Shown: piece by piece, positions 1-9,255 of the stretch
Layout of the letters: every line of letters begins with the position of its first letter
How positions within the stretch are numbered: the first letter of the stretch is position 1
NCBI RefSeq assembly: GCF_046569695.1
Contig: NZ_JBKHUI010000001.1
Coordinates: forward strand, 186,001 to 250,000
From: Kluyvera sp046569695
Lineage (GTDB): Bacteria; Pseudomonadota; Gammaproteobacteria; Enterobacterales; Enterobacteriaceae
Length of the DNA: 64,000 bases
Reading direction: 5' to 3'
Translations under genes and position numbers: made by a program
Notes under the pieces: model-generated
What the model was told of the DNA's origin: nothing
Database searches by the model: none
The model's input: only the letters and a program-made list of their open reading frames with translations

Positions 1-1
1 T

Positions 2-535
2 TCCAGCGGAGGGGGAATGCTGATCAATTATTTTACGCGTTACACCCCATCGCAAAAAAGTGACAGCCTGATTTTACTGGCCCCTGAATTGGGGCCTTTT
101 GCGCCAGCCAATATTCACAACAGAACGTCGGTTCCCTTCGCGTCGGTAAGCCAGTGGCCTTTCATACTCAATGCACTCAGTGGCGGATTACTGTGTGGCA
201 ACCGTTTCGCCGTGACGCTTAATTTCCCCAAAGAGGTGATGTTATTAAGGCCTGAATTTGTTCAGCGCTACAGCGTAAATATGGCAAATGCGTTAACACC
301 GCGTCAGCCCGCAAAACAAATTGCCGCATTGCCACTCCCTGTCACGGTTCTGATTGCCGAAAAAGATGAGCTATTTGATGCAGGCCAGATGTCAGAGTTT
401 GTCGAAGGATGCGGTAACCCGAATTTACGCGTCAGAATGATTGCGCACAGTAAACACCTGGACTCTATTTTTGATGCCAGTGATGAAATTCATCAGCATT
501 TGAAGCGGTGTAGGGATTTGGTGCCACACAGGTAG
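2..535 (+). CDS. Alpha/beta hydrolase, C-terminal part (5' end outside window)
   Basis: The reading frame is already open at the left edge and stops with TAG at 533-535, so the N-terminus is missing. The first readable residues are Ser-Ser-Gly-Gly-Gly, which look like the second half of a nucleophile elbow (G-x-S-x-G). Further on, IAEKDELFD offers an acidic residue and HSKHLD a histidine in the usual order for a Ser-Asp-His triad. About 175 residues are visible. An ATG at 17 lies inside the elbow and cannot be the real start. The substrate cannot be inferred; a serine hydrolase of the esterase or lysophospholipase type is the safest description. Confidence 0.7.
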   Translation, partial: SSGGGMLINYFTRYTPSQKSDSLILLAPELGPFAPANIHNRTSVPFASVSQWPFILNALSGGLLCGNRFAVTLNFPKEVMLLRPEFVQRYSVNMANALTPRQPAKQIAALPLPVTVLIAEKDELFDAGQMSEFVEGCGNPNLRVRMIAHSKHLDSIFDASDEIHQHLKRCRDLVPHR

Positions 536-665
536 AGATTAACCAGACGGTAATGGGCGATATCCACAGCGTGGCGGTTTTGCTACACAGGTTGTCACCT
601 TTGCGTCGGTAATCCCTATGCTGATTGAGCAGGATAAAGGGAGACCAACGCAAAGGAGAGACACC

Positions 666-2336
666 ATGCTGCATGAACCATCGCAAAAATATTCCCCTCA
701 TATCCCCATTGCTCTGCCTGACCGCCAGTGGCCGAATAAACAGCTGACGCACGCCCCGCGCTGGCTTTCTACCGACCTGCGTGACGGTAATCAGGCACTG
801 GCGGAACCGATGGACTCGGTTCGAAAATTACGCTTCTGGGAACTGCTGCTCAAATGTGGTTTCAAGGAGATTGAAGTGGCCTTTCCCGCCGCGTCGGAGA
901 CGGATTACCAGTTTGTCCGCCAGCTGATTGAGGACAAACTGATACCCAAAGACGTCACGATTCAGGTGTTAACGCAGGCGCGTAGCGACCTGATTGAACG
1001 CACCTTCGCGGCGCTGGATGGCGCCGTTAACGCAACGGTGCATCTGTACAACGCCACTGCCCCCCTTTTTCGTGAACTGGTGTTCCGCCAAAGCAAAGCC
1101 GAAATCATTCAGTTGGCCGTCAGCGCAACACAAAACATTCGCGCTCTGTGCGAGGCCAATCCGCAGACCCGGTGGCGTTATGAATATTCCCCGGAAACCT
1201 TCTGTTTTACCGAGCCTGATTTTGCTCTGCAAATATGTGAAGCGGTAGCCGATGTCTGGGAGCCTTCCCCGGAAAGGCCAATGATCATTAACCTGCCTGC
1301 GACCGTTGAGGTGAATACCCCGAACGTGTACGCCGATCAGATTGAGTATTTTTGCCGCCATTTTTCACGACGCCACGCCGTCTGTATCAGCGTGCACCCG
1401 CATAATGATCGCGGCTGCGGCATCGCGAGCGCGGAACTGGCCATACTTGCAGGCGCGGACCGCGTAGAGGGATGTCTGTTTGGTAACGGTGAACGCACAG
1501 GGAACGTTTGTCTGGTCACGCTGGCCATGAACCTCTACAGCCAGGGGATCTCCCCGCAGCTTGATTTTAGCGATATGAAGCACGTTGTCGAAGAGGTCGA
1601 ACAATGTAACCAATTGCCAGTGCATCCCCGCCATCCTTATGCGGGCAAGCTCGCCTTCACCGCCTTCTCCGGCTCACATCAGGACGCGATTAAAAAAGGG
1701 TTTACGGCTCGGGCGCAATCCGCTTCTGAGCGCTGGGAAATGCCCTACCTTCCCGTCGACCCGAACGATATTGGCTGTAGCTACGAAGCGGTTATTCGCG
1801 TGAATAGCCAGTCGGGGAAAAGCGGTGCAGCATGGATATTGGAACAAAATCACGGTCTTAAATTACCGCGCCGCCTGCAGCAGGACTTTAGTCGCCATGT
1901 TCAGATGCAGACCGACAGCGATGGTCGCGAGATGACGCTGGCTGATATCTGGTTGTTGTTCCGCAAGCTCTATATTCACCATCCATCCCCCGAGTGGCAG
2001 CTGCTGGAATACCAGAGTGAGAGTCTTGAAGAGGGTGGAACGTCGCTGCGGGCACGCGTTCAGACCGCAGCAGGCGTTATCTCGTTAAATGGCAAAGGGA
2101 ATGGGTTACTTTCTGCGGCTGCCGATGCGCTGAAATGGCGGTGCAACATCGCCTTAGCCATTGAAGACTATCATGAGCATACCCTTGGCAGGCATAACGA
2201 AAGTCGTTCTGCGGCGTATATCTGCTGTACCTGTGCTGATGGCGAAACCCACTGGGGGGTGTGCATCAATAACGACGTTGCGCGGGCGTCACTGCAGGCA
2301 TTGCTTAATGCATTGCCCCTTGCTCAGCGTGACTGA
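666..2336 (+). CDS. leuA: 2-isopropylmalate synthase, long (LeuA type 2) form
   Basis: Condenses acetyl-CoA with 2-oxoisovalerate, the first committed step of leucine synthesis. The 556-residue length and the N-terminal extension before the HMG-lyase-like barrel are typical of the form common in actinobacteria, not of the 523-residue E. coli LeuA. Visible motifs are R39-D-G-N-Q43 at the start of the barrel, the metal ligands in H244-P-H-N-D248, and GNGERTG at 273-279. Residues from about 430 onward match the LeuA allosteric domain. The ATG at 666 follows AAGGAGAG with good spacing; an upstream in-frame ATG at 618 lacks this. The 3' end overlaps the convergent AraC gene by 13 bp. A second leuA in the leu operon would be expected elsewhere, so its role may be specialised. 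Confidence 0.85.
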   Translation: MLHEPSQKYSPHIPIALPDRQWPNKQLTHAPRWLSTDLRDGNQALAEPMDSVRKLRFWELLLKCGFKEIEVAFPAASETDYQFVRQLIEDKLIPKDVTIQVLTQARSDLIERTFAALDGAVNATVHLYNATAPLFRELVFRQSKAEIIQLAVSATQNIRALCEANPQTRWRYEYSPETFCFTEPDFALQICEAVADVWEPSPERPMIINLPATVEVNTPNVYADQIEYFCRHFSRRHAVCISVHPHNDRGCGIASAELAILAGADRVEGCLFGNGERTGNVCLVTLAMNLYSQGISPQLDFSDMKHVVEEVEQCNQLPVHPRHPYAGKLAFTAFSGSHQDAIKKGFTARAQSASERWEMPYLPVDPNDIGCSYEAVIRVNSQSGKSGAAWILEQNHGLKLPRRLQQDFSRHVQMQTDSDGREMTLADIWLLFRKLYIHHPSPEWQLLEYQSESLEEGGTSLRARVQTAAGVISLNGKGNGLLSAAADALKWRCNIALAIEDYHEHTLGRHNESRSAAYICCTCADGETHWGVCINNDVARASLQALLNALPLAQRD

Positions 2337-3088
2337 AAGTAATCACTTGGGGAAGCGCCCAGAATACGGCGGAACATAGCACTGAATGCGCTGTGGCTCT
2401 CATAGCCAAGCTCCAGAGCCACACGCAAAACCGATTGCCCCTGGGCAAGATAGTTAAGCGCAATCATCAGTTTTGCCCGCCGCACCCACTCGCTGAATGA
2501 AAGCCCCGTTTGCTTCTGGAAGTGCCGTAACAGCGTTCTCTCACTCATGTTGAGCTGGGCCGCAGCCATGGCAGCGGTCCAGGGCTTACCGGGTTCGTTC
2601 TGAATCTGCTGACACAGCGTCTGCAGTGCGGGAGTTTTCGGTTCAGGAAGGTTAAACGGCAGCACATTCATCACGCGGATCTCATCAAGGATCAGTTCGT
2701 AGATCCTTTCTTCTCGCGTGCCGGCATGGTAATGCGTGGGTAATGACAACGAATTGATGATCAACGCTCGCAGTAAGTCTGAAATCTGAACAACCTGACA
2801 CACTGAAGGTAAGTCAGCGCGGGCGAAAGGGTCGATAAATAACGTTCTGGCTGCCACGTTCCCCGTAATTTTCAGACAATGATGTGTCCCTGCTGGCAAC
2901 CATACGCCCCGACTCGGCGGGACAATCCAATATCCCTGCTCTGTTTCTACCCTTACCACACCGCTCAGCGTATGCAGTAACTGGGCACAGTCGTGGCGAT
3001 GCCAGGGTTCCGTCGCGCCATGGGGGTAATCATGGGCAAAAGGAACCAGTGGGCGCGCAGAGAAGTCGAACTGGAGGCTCGTTGTCAT
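2324..3088 (-). CDS. AraC family regulator with N-terminal cupin
   Basis: A 254-residue DNA-binding regulator. The N-terminal half is a cupin-like sensor domain (WHRHDCAQ near residue 30, then a beta-rich stretch with PAGTHH). The C-terminal 100 residues carry two helix-turn-helix units: AAMAAAQLNMSERTLLRHF, then LRVALELGYESHSAFSAMFR and the closing GASPSDY motif. The chosen start gives MTTSLQF; a longer frame to 3217 is open but has no better start signal. It is convergent with, and overlaps, the leuA-like gene. Its target is unknown. Location next to fecI does not by itself imply a role in iron control, because fec already has FecI, FecR and Fur. Confidence 0.8.
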   Translation of the reverse strand: MTTSLQFDFSARPLVPFAHDYPHGATEPWHRHDCAQLLHTLSGVVRVETEQGYWIVPPSRGVWLPAGTHHCLKITGNVAARTLFIDPFARADLPSVCQVVQISDLLRALIINSLSLPTHYHAGTREERIYELILDEIRVMNVLPFNLPEPKTPALQTLCQQIQNEPGKPWTAAMAAAQLNMSERTLLRHFQKQTGLSFSEWVRRAKLMIALNYLAQGQSVLRVALELGYESHSAFSAMFRRILGASPSDYFQSR

Positions 3089-3400
3089 CGCTTTATTTCT
3101 GAATAAAAAAATGAAAGTAACATAGAAAATGTAGCGTGAGGAAGATTGGCATCCGCCGGACTCTGTACGATGGAACGTTGTAGATCTGAGAGTCAAAATA
3201 GGTTGCTCTCTGGTCATAAGGTGGCTCGCTTCATGTCAGAAGAGGTATACGCCCCATATCCATTCATAACCCCTTTTCACATTTTCATAAAAAACAACAC
3301 ATTAAAATCTCCAACGTTGTGCCATTTTATTTCTAATTGTAATGATAACCATTCTCATATTAATATGACCGCGTGATAATTAACTTTTGATGTACTGCGC
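3089..3400. other. Intergenic region upstream of fecI
   Basis: Divergent promoter region between the AraC gene and fecI. The right part, from about 3339 to the fecI start, is very close to the E. coli fecI upstream sequence and carries the Fur box. The left 240 bp show no gene that can be supported; two short frames there have no start signals or recognisable products. Confidence 0.5.
3338..3356 (+). promoter_or_regulatory. Fur box upstream of fecIR
   Basis: TGTAATGATAACCATTCTC matches the 19-bp Fur consensus at most positions and sits about 45 bp before the fecI start. It agrees with the known Fur control of fecI in E. coli: iron-loaded Fur should block fecIR transcription. Confidence 0.85.
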
Positions 3401-3922
3401 ATGTCTGACCACGCCACTACCACTGCTTCCTTAACGCTCGAGTCGCTTTATGGCACCCATCACGGTTGGCTGAAGGGCTGGCTGACGCGCAAACTCCAGT
3501 CGGCCTTTGACGCCGATGACATTGCCCAGGACACGTTTATACGGGTAATGGGCAGCGACACGCTCTCAACGATCCGCGATCCGCGCTCCTTTCTGTGCAC
3601 TATCGCCAAACGGGTGATGGTCGATCTGTTTCGCCGAAACGCGCTGGAAAAAGCATATCTGGAGATGCTGGCGCTGATGCCGGAAAATCTCGCGCCTTCG
3701 CCTGAAGAACGCGAGAGCCAGCTCGAAACCCTGCAGCTCATCGACAGCATGCTTGACGGGCTGAGCGGAAAAACACGCGAAGCGTTTTTGCTTTCGCAGT
3801 TGGATGGCCTGACGTACAGCGAAATAGCGCTAAAGCTCGGTGTGTCTGTCAGTTCAGTGAAAAAATATATGGCAAAGGCTATCGAACATTGTCTGCTGTT
3901 TCGTCTGGAGCACGGCCTGTGA
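3401..3922 (+). CDS. fecI: ECF sigma factor FecI
   Basis: Directs RNA polymerase to the fecA promoter when ferric citrate is sensed. At 173 residues it has the same length as E. coli FecI and is nearly identical in sequence. Region 2 (about residues 13-78) includes DADDIAQDTFIRVM; region 4 (about 110-163) includes LDGLTYSEIALKLGVSVSSVKKY, a helix-turn-helix that binds the -35 element. It is the first gene of fecIR, and its TGA overlaps the GTG start of fecR. A Fur box lies upstream. Confidence 0.97.
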   Translation: MSDHATTTASLTLESLYGTHHGWLKGWLTRKLQSAFDADDIAQDTFIRVMGSDTLSTIRDPRSFLCTIAKRVMVDLFRRNALEKAYLEMLALMPENLAPSPEERESQLETLQLIDSMLDGLSGKTREAFLLSQLDGLTYSEIALKLGVSVSSVKKYMAKAIEHCLLFRLEHGL

Positions 3923-4872
3923 GCGCCTCTATCACCGACTCTCGCCGCCAGGCACTGCGCTCGGCGTCACACTGGTATGCCGTATTGAGCGGCGAGCGCG
4001 TCAGCCCACAGCAGGAAGCGCGCTGGCAGCAATGGTATGAAGAGGACAAGGATCATCAGTGGGCCTGGCAACAGGTTGAAAACCTGCGCAGCCAGCTTAG
4101 CCATGTACCGGGCGATGTCGCCAGCCGGGCGCTGCGCGATACTCACCTTACCCGTCGTCATGTCATGAAAGGGCTCCTATTGCTGCTCGGCGTGGGCGGC
4201 GGCTGGCAGCTCTGGCAATCTGAAGCCGGTGAAGGTCTGCGTGCGGACTACCGCACCGCCAAGGGCGCGGTCAGCCACCAGCGGCTGGACGATGGCTCGC
4301 AGCTGACGCTCAACACGCAAAGCGCCGCGGACGTTCGTTTTGATGCGTATCAGCGAGCTATCCACCTCTGGTACGGCGAAATTGCTATCACCACCGCGAA
4401 AGACGCGCAACAAAGACCCTTCCGCGTGGTGACCCGCCAGGGCCAACTCACCGCGTTAGGGACAGAATTTACCGTCTACCAGCAGGACAACATCACGCAA
4501 GTTGCCGTTCAACAGCACGCTGTCGAAGTCATACTGGCAAACCGTCCTCAGGAAAAACGTATCGTCAACGCTGGCGAGAGCCTGCGGTTTAGCGCGTCTG
4601 AATTTGGTGCCATCGCTTCTGCGGATGATGAAAGCGCCGCCTGGACGCAGGGGGTTCTGAGCTTTAGCGATAAACCGCTGGGTGGCGTCATTGCCACGCT
4701 CGGCCGTTATCGCCACGGCGTACTGCGCTGCGATCCGGCTGTGGCCGGGTTGCGCCTGAGTGGGACGTTCCCGCTGAAAAATACCGATGCCATTCTGGAT
4801 ATTATTGCTAAGACTCTTCCAGTTAAAATTCAGTCAGTTACGCGATACTGGGTCAATATCACACCGTTGTAA
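3919..4872 (+). CDS. fecR: FecR, ferric citrate sensor / FecI regulator
   Basis: Inner-membrane protein that relays the periplasmic FecA signal to FecI. With GTG at 3919, overlapping the fecI stop as GTGA, it is 317 residues, exactly the E. coli length. The N-terminal cytoplasmic domain has the conserved tryptophan-rich stretch HWYAVLSGERVSPQQEARWQ. One membrane segment lies at about residues 86-102 (LLLLLGVGGGWQLW). The periplasmic FecR domain and C-terminal secretin-like part follow. A longer frame from ATG 3889 lies inside fecI and is not needed. The overlap implies translational coupling. Confidence 0.96.
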   Translation: MSASITDSRRQALRSASHWYAVLSGERVSPQQEARWQQWYEEDKDHQWAWQQVENLRSQLSHVPGDVASRALRDTHLTRRHVMKGLLLLLGVGGGWQLWQSEAGEGLRADYRTAKGAVSHQRLDDGSQLTLNTQSAADVRFDAYQRAIHLWYGEIAITTAKDAQQRPFRVVTRQGQLTALGTEFTVYQQDNITQVAVQQHAVEVILANRPQEKRIVNAGESLRFSASEFGAIASADDESAAWTQGVLSFSDKPLGGVIATLGRYRHGVLRCDPAVAGLRLSGTFPLKNTDAILDIIAKTLPVKIQSVTRYWVNITPL

Positions 4873-4900
4873 GAAAAATAATTCTCATTTCGATTGTCCT
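4871..4900 (+). promoter_or_regulatory. fecA promoter (FecI type) with overlapping Fur-like site
   Basis: The 30 bases just after fecR match the E. coli fecA promoter region. The FecI -10 element TGTCCT is at 4895-4900, and the A-rich -35 region plus the AATAATTCTCATTT stretch resemble an overlapping Fur site. FecI-holoenzyme transcription of fecABCDE from here is inferred from the E. coli system. Confidence 0.75.
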
Positions 4901-4958
4901 TTTTCCCCTTCTCATTCGACTCATAGCTGAACACAACAAAAATGATGATGGAGAAGGT

Positions 4959-7283
4959 ATGACCCCTTTACGCGTTTTTAGCAAAACAACACCTCTGGTT
5001 AACGCCATTCGCCTGAGCCTGCTGCCGCTGGCCGGATTATCGTTATCCGCCTTCGCAGCACAGGTTGATATCGCACCGGGTTCGCTCGACAAAGCCCTTA
5101 ACCAGTATGCCGCGCTCAGCGGAATTACCCTGTCGGTCGACGCCAGCCTGACGCGTGGCAAGCAGAGTAACGGTCTTCACGGTGACTACGACGTCGAAAC
5201 CGGGCTGCAACACCTGCTGAACGGTAGCGGCCTGCAGGTGAAGCCGCTCGGTAATAACAGCTGGACGCTGGAACATGCGCCAACCCCGCAAGAAGATGCC
5301 CTGACCGTGGTGGGCGACTGGCTGGGAGATGCGCGTGAAAACGACGTCTTCGAACATGCTGGCGCACGTGACGTTATCCGCCGTGAAGATTTCGCGAAAA
5401 CCGGCGCGACCACCATGCGCGAGGTGCTGAACCGCATTCCTGGCGTCACCGCCCCTGAAAACAACGGCACCGGTAGCCACGATCTGGCGATGAACTTTGG
5501 TATTCGTGGCCTGAACCCGCGCCTCGCCAGCCGCTCAACCGTATTGATGGACGGTATTCCGGTACCCTTTGCCCCTTACGGCCAGCCGCAGCTTTCACTC
5601 GCGCCCGTTTCGCTTGGCAATATGGACGCCATCGATGTGGTACGCGGCGGTGGCGCGGTGCGTTACGGGCCGCAGAGCGTGGGCGGCGTGGTGAACTTTG
5701 TCACCCGCGCTATTCCGCAAGATTTCGGTATTGAAGCCGGCATGGAAGGGCAACTCAGCCCCACATCCTCACAAAATAATCCCAAAGAGACGCACAACCT
5801 GATGGTGGGCGGCACGGCGGATAACGGTTTTGGTACCGCCCTGCTTTACTCCGGCACGCGCGGCAGCGACTGGCGCGAGCACAGCGCAACGCGCATCGAC
5901 GACCTGATGCTGAAAAGCAAATATGCGCCGAACGAGGTGCATACCTTCAACAGCCTGCTGCAATACTACGACGGTGAGGCCGACATGCCAGGCGGCCTGT
6001 CGCGCGCGGATTACAATGCCGACCGCTGGCAGTCCACGCGCCCTAACGATCGCTTCTGGGGGCGCCGTAAGCTGGCAAGCCTCGGCTATCAGTTCCAACC
6101 GGACAGTCAGCATAAATTCAATATTCAGGGCTTCTATACCGAAACCCTGCGCAGCGGCTACCTGGAACAGGGTAAACGCACCACGCTTTCACCACGTAAC
6201 TACTGGGTACGCGGCATTGAACCACGCTACAGTCAGAGCTTTATGGTGGGCCCTTCCGCGCACGAAGTGGGTGTGGGATATCGCTATGTGAGCGAGTCGA
6301 CGCATGAAATGCGTTACTACACCGCCACCAGCAGCGGACAACTGCCGTCCAGCGCCAGCCCTTACGATCGCGACACCCGTTCCGGCACCGAAGCGCACGC
6401 CTGGTATCTGGACGACAAAATCGACATTGGCAACTGGACTATCACACCGGGTATGCGCTTTGAGCATATCGAGTCATACCAGAACAACGCCATCAAAGGC
6501 ACGCATGAGGAAGTGAGCTATAACGCCCCACTTCCGGCGCTAAACGTGCTTTATCACCTGACTGACAGCTGGAATCTTTATGCAAACACCGAAGGCTCGT
6601 TCGGCACCGTACAGTACAGCCAAATTGGCAAGGCTGTGCAAAGCGGCAATGTGGAACCGGAAAAAGCGCGAACCTGGGAGCTCGGAACCCGATACGACGA
6701 TGGCGCGCTGACAGCGGAAATGGGGCTGTTCCTGATTAACTTTAATAATCAGTACGACTCCAACCAGACCAACGATACCGTTACCGCACGCGGGAAAACG
6801 CGTCATAGCGGACTGGAAACCCAGGCCCGCTACGATCTCGGCACGCTGACGCCAACGCTCGACAACGTTTCGGTCTATGCCAGCTATGCCTATGTCGACG
6901 CTGAAATTCGTGAAAAAGGCGACACCTACGGAAATCAGGTGCCGTTCTCACCGAAACACAAAGGCACGCTGGGCGTGGACTATAAGCCGGGCAGCTGGAC
7001 TTTTAACCTGAACAGCGATTTCCAGTCCAGCCAGTTTGCGGATAACGCCAACACTGTGAAAGAGAGCGCCGACGGCAGTACCGGTCGCATTCCCGGCTTT
7101 ATGCTCTGGGGCGCACGCGTCGCCTATGATTTTGGCCCACAGATGGCAGACCTGAACCTGGCGTTCGGCGTGAAAAATATCTTCGATCAGGCGTATTTCA
7201 CCCGCTCTTACGACGACAACAATAAAGGCATCTACGCAGGCCAGCCGCGCACGCTGTATATGCAGGGTTCGTTGAAGTTCTAA
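4959..7283 (+). CDS. fecA: Ferric citrate TonB-dependent outer-membrane receptor FecA
   Basis: Imports diferric dicitrate across the outer membrane and starts the signal to FecR. At 774 residues it has the same length as E. coli FecA and is nearly identical. A signal peptide ends near AFAA (about residue 33). The N-terminal signalling domain covers about 34-107 (IAPGSLDKALNQYAALSG). A TonB box DALTV follows, then the plug (about 125-250, with NFGIRGLNPRLASRST) and a 22-strand barrel ending in the aromatic QGSLKF. The start is preceded by GGAGAAGG. It is the first gene of fecABCDE. Confidence 0.98.
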   Translation: MTPLRVFSKTTPLVNAIRLSLLPLAGLSLSAFAAQVDIAPGSLDKALNQYAALSGITLSVDASLTRGKQSNGLHGDYDVETGLQHLLNGSGLQVKPLGNNSWTLEHAPTPQEDALTVVGDWLGDARENDVFEHAGARDVIRREDFAKTGATTMREVLNRIPGVTAPENNGTGSHDLAMNFGIRGLNPRLASRSTVLMDGIPVPFAPYGQPQLSLAPVSLGNMDAIDVVRGGGAVRYGPQSVGGVVNFVTRAIPQDFGIEAGMEGQLSPTSSQNNPKETHNLMVGGTADNGFGTALLYSGTRGSDWREHSATRIDDLMLKSKYAPNEVHTFNSLLQYYDGEADMPGGLSRADYNADRWQSTRPNDRFWGRRKLASLGYQFQPDSQHKFNIQGFYTETLRSGYLEQGKRTTLSPRNYWVRGIEPRYSQSFMVGPSAHEVGVGYRYVSESTHEMRYYTATSSGQLPSSASPYDRDTRSGTEAHAWYLDDKIDIGNWTITPGMRFEHIESYQNNAIKGTHEEVSYNAPLPALNVLYHLTDSWNLYANTEGSFGTVQYSQIGKAVQSGNVEPEKARTWELGTRYDDGALTAEMGLFLINFNNQYDSNQTNDTVTARGKTRHSGLETQARYDLGTLTPTLDNVSVYASYAYVDAEIREKGDTYGNQVPFSPKHKGTLGVDYKPGSWTFNLNSDFQSSQFADNANTVKESADGSTGRIPGFMLWGARVAYDFGPQMADLNLAFGVKNIFDQAYFTRSYDDNNKGIYAGQPRTLYMQGSLKF

Positions 7284-7313
7284 ATCCCGTTTACCCGGCC
7301 TGCATTCCGTTTT

Positions 7314-7346
7314 TGTAGGTCGGGTAAGCGAAGCGCCACCCGACAC
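7314..7346 (+). repeat. REP-like palindrome between fecA and fecB
   Basis: Inverted repeat with arms GTCGGGT (7319-7325) and ACCCGAC (7338-7344) around an AAGCGAAGCGCC loop, a typical enterobacterial REP sequence. It lies between the highly expressed receptor and the less expressed transporter genes, where such elements can stabilise the upstream mRNA and lower downstream expression. Confidence 0.85.
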
Positions 7347-7357
7347 AGGCAATTCAT

Positions 7358-8260
7358 ATGTTCACACAATTACGTACGCTATTCGCCGCTCTGCTGCTGG
7401 TAACCAGCCACGCCTTTTCCGCCACGGTTCATGACGAACATGGCACCTTTACGCTTGATAAAACGCCACAGCGGATAGTGGTGCTGGAACTGTCGTTCGC
7501 GGACGCACTGGCCGCTGTCGATATCAGTCCGGTCGGTATTGCCGACGACAACGATGCCACGCGCATTCTTCCAGAGGTTCGTGCCCATCTGAAACCCTGG
7601 CATTCTGTCGGCACGCGTGCGCAGCCGAGTTTAGAAGCCATCAGCGCGCTGAAACCGGATCTGATCGTTGCCGACAGCAGCCGCCATGCGGGTATTTACA
7701 ACGCCTTACAGCAAATCGCACCGGTGCTGCTGCTGAAATCTCGCAATGAAACCTACGCTGAAAACCTGCAATCTGCGGCTATCATCGGCGAAGTCGTGGG
7801 AAGAAAGGCACAAATGCAGTCACGCCTGGCGCAACACAAACAACAGATGTCAACGTGGGCCAGCCAGTTGCCAAAAGGCACGCTGGTGTTATTTGGTACA
7901 TCTCGGGAGCAGCAGTTTAACTTTCACACCCAGGAGAGCTATACCGGGAGCGTTCTGACCGCGCTGGGGCTGAAAGTGCCTGCCGCGATGGCGGGTGCCT
8001 CTATGCCATCCATCGGCCTGGAACAGCTGCTGGCGCTCAATCCTGAATGGTTGCTGGTTGCGCACTATCGCGAAGAGAGCATCGTGAAACGCTGGCAGCA
8101 AGACCCGCTGTGGCAGATGTTAACTGCGGTGCAAAAACAGCAGACGGCATCGGTCGACAGTAACGCCTGGGCACGAATGCGCGGCATTTTCGCGGCCGAG
8201 CGCATTGCCAGCGACACGGTAAAAATCTTTCATCACCAGCCTTTATCCGATGTGAAATGA
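7358..8260 (+). CDS. fecB: Ferric citrate periplasmic binding protein FecB
   Basis: Carries iron citrate from FecA to FecCD. It has 300 residues, as in E. coli, with an N-terminal signal peptide ending near SHAFSA (about residue 22). The body is a class III (BtuF/FhuD-like) binding protein, with TPQRIVVLELSFADAL early and LEAISALKPDLIVAD in the first lobe. The last four bases overlap the start of fecC. Confidence 0.97.
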   Translation: MFTQLRTLFAALLLVTSHAFSATVHDEHGTFTLDKTPQRIVVLELSFADALAAVDISPVGIADDNDATRILPEVRAHLKPWHSVGTRAQPSLEAISALKPDLIVADSSRHAGIYNALQQIAPVLLLKSRNETYAENLQSAAIIGEVVGRKAQMQSRLAQHKQQMSTWASQLPKGTLVLFGTSREQQFNFHTQESYTGSVLTALGLKVPAAMAGASMPSIGLEQLLALNPEWLLVAHYREESIVKRWQQDPLWQMLTAVQKQQTASVDSNAWARMRGIFAAERIASDTVKIFHHQPLSDVK

Positions 8261-9255
8261 CGGTTCTCAGACACCCGGCGCTGCAGTGGGGGCTTCCCCT
8301 TGCCGCGCTTATCGCTATCTTCTGGCTGAGTCTGTTTTGCTACTCGGCCCTTCCTGTTTCTGGCGTTGACGCCATTCGCGCTCTGCTGCCCGGACATACG
8401 CCGACGCTTCCACAAGCGCTGGTGCAAAACCTTCGTTTGCCGAGAAGCCTGGTCGCCATGCTCATTGGCGCAAGCCTGGCGCTTGCGGGAACGCTGCTGC
8501 AAACCCTGACGCATAATGCCATGGCTTCCCCTTCGCTGCTCGGCATTAACAGCGGCGCGGCGCTGGCGATGGCGCTCACCAGCGCCATCAGCCCTGTGCC
8601 CGTTGCGGGTTACTCCATCGCCTTTATCGCCGCCTGTGGCGGTGGCATAAGCTGGCTGCTGGTGATGACCGCAGGTGGTGGATTTCGCCACACACAGGAC
8701 AGAAACAAACTGATCCTCGCGGGTATCGCGTTCTCAGCGTTTTGTATGGCCCTGACCCGCATCACCCTGCTGCTCACAGAAGATCACGCCTACGGCATTT
8801 TATACTGGCTCGCGGGGGGTGTTTCCCACGCCCGCTGGCAGGAGTTCTGGCAGCTTTTCCCGCTAGTGGCGGTTGCTGTACCGGTGGTGTTGCTGCTGGC
8901 TAATCAACTGAACCTGCTTAACGTCAGTGACAGTACCGCCCGCACGCTGGGGGTGAATCTGCCGAAGCTACGTTTAGCCATCAACATTCTGGTGTTGCTT
9001 CTGGTCGGTGCCTGCGTCAGCGTGGCCGGCCCGGTGGCATTTATCGGCCTGCTGATGCCGCATCTGGCTCGCTTCTGGGTGGGATTCGATCAGCGCAAAG
9101 TCCTGCCGATGAGCATGCTGATGGGCGCGACGCTACTGTTGCTGGCAGATGTTCTGGCCCGTGCGCTGGCCTTCCCCGGCGAATTGCCCGCTGGGGCAGT
9201 AGTAGCGCTGATTGGCGCGCCCTGCTTTGTCTGGCTGGTCAGGAGGCGCGGATGA
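8257..9255 (+). CDS. fecC: Ferric citrate ABC permease FecC
   Basis: Inner-membrane permease of the FecCD (BtuC-like) family, 332 residues with about nine to ten hydrophobic segments. Characteristic stretches are LRLPRSLVAMLIGASLALAG near the N-terminus and GPVAFIGLLMPHLAR in the coupling region. It overlaps both fecB and fecD by 4 bp, so the four transporter genes are translationally coupled. Confidence 0.97.
   Translation: MTVLRHPALQWGLPLAALIAIFWLSLFCYSALPVSGVDAIRALLPGHTPTLPQALVQNLRLPRSLVAMLIGASLALAGTLLQTLTHNAMASPSLLGINSGAALAMALTSAISPVPVAGYSIAFIAACGGGISWLLVMTAGGGFRHTQDRNKLILAGIAFSAFCMALTRITLLLTEDHAYGILYWLAGGVSHARWQEFWQLFPLVAVAVPVVLLLANQLNLLNVSDSTARTLGVNLPKLRLAINILVLLLVGACVSVAGPVAFIGLLMPHLARFWVGFDQRKVLPMSMLMGATLLLLADVLARALAFPGELPAGAVVALIGAPCFVWLVRRRG

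Noticed and set aside
969..1361. Long minus-strand frame inside leuA-like gene
   Set aside because: It runs antisense to a gene with clear catalytic motifs, has no start signal and no known product.
5043..5480. Minus-strand 145-codon frame inside fecA
   Set aside because: Shadow of the conserved fecA sequence; composition is that of antisense GC-rich code.
8233..8691. Minus-strand frame of 152 codons across fecB-fecC
   Set aside because: Antisense to two overlapping well-supported genes; no ribosome-binding site.
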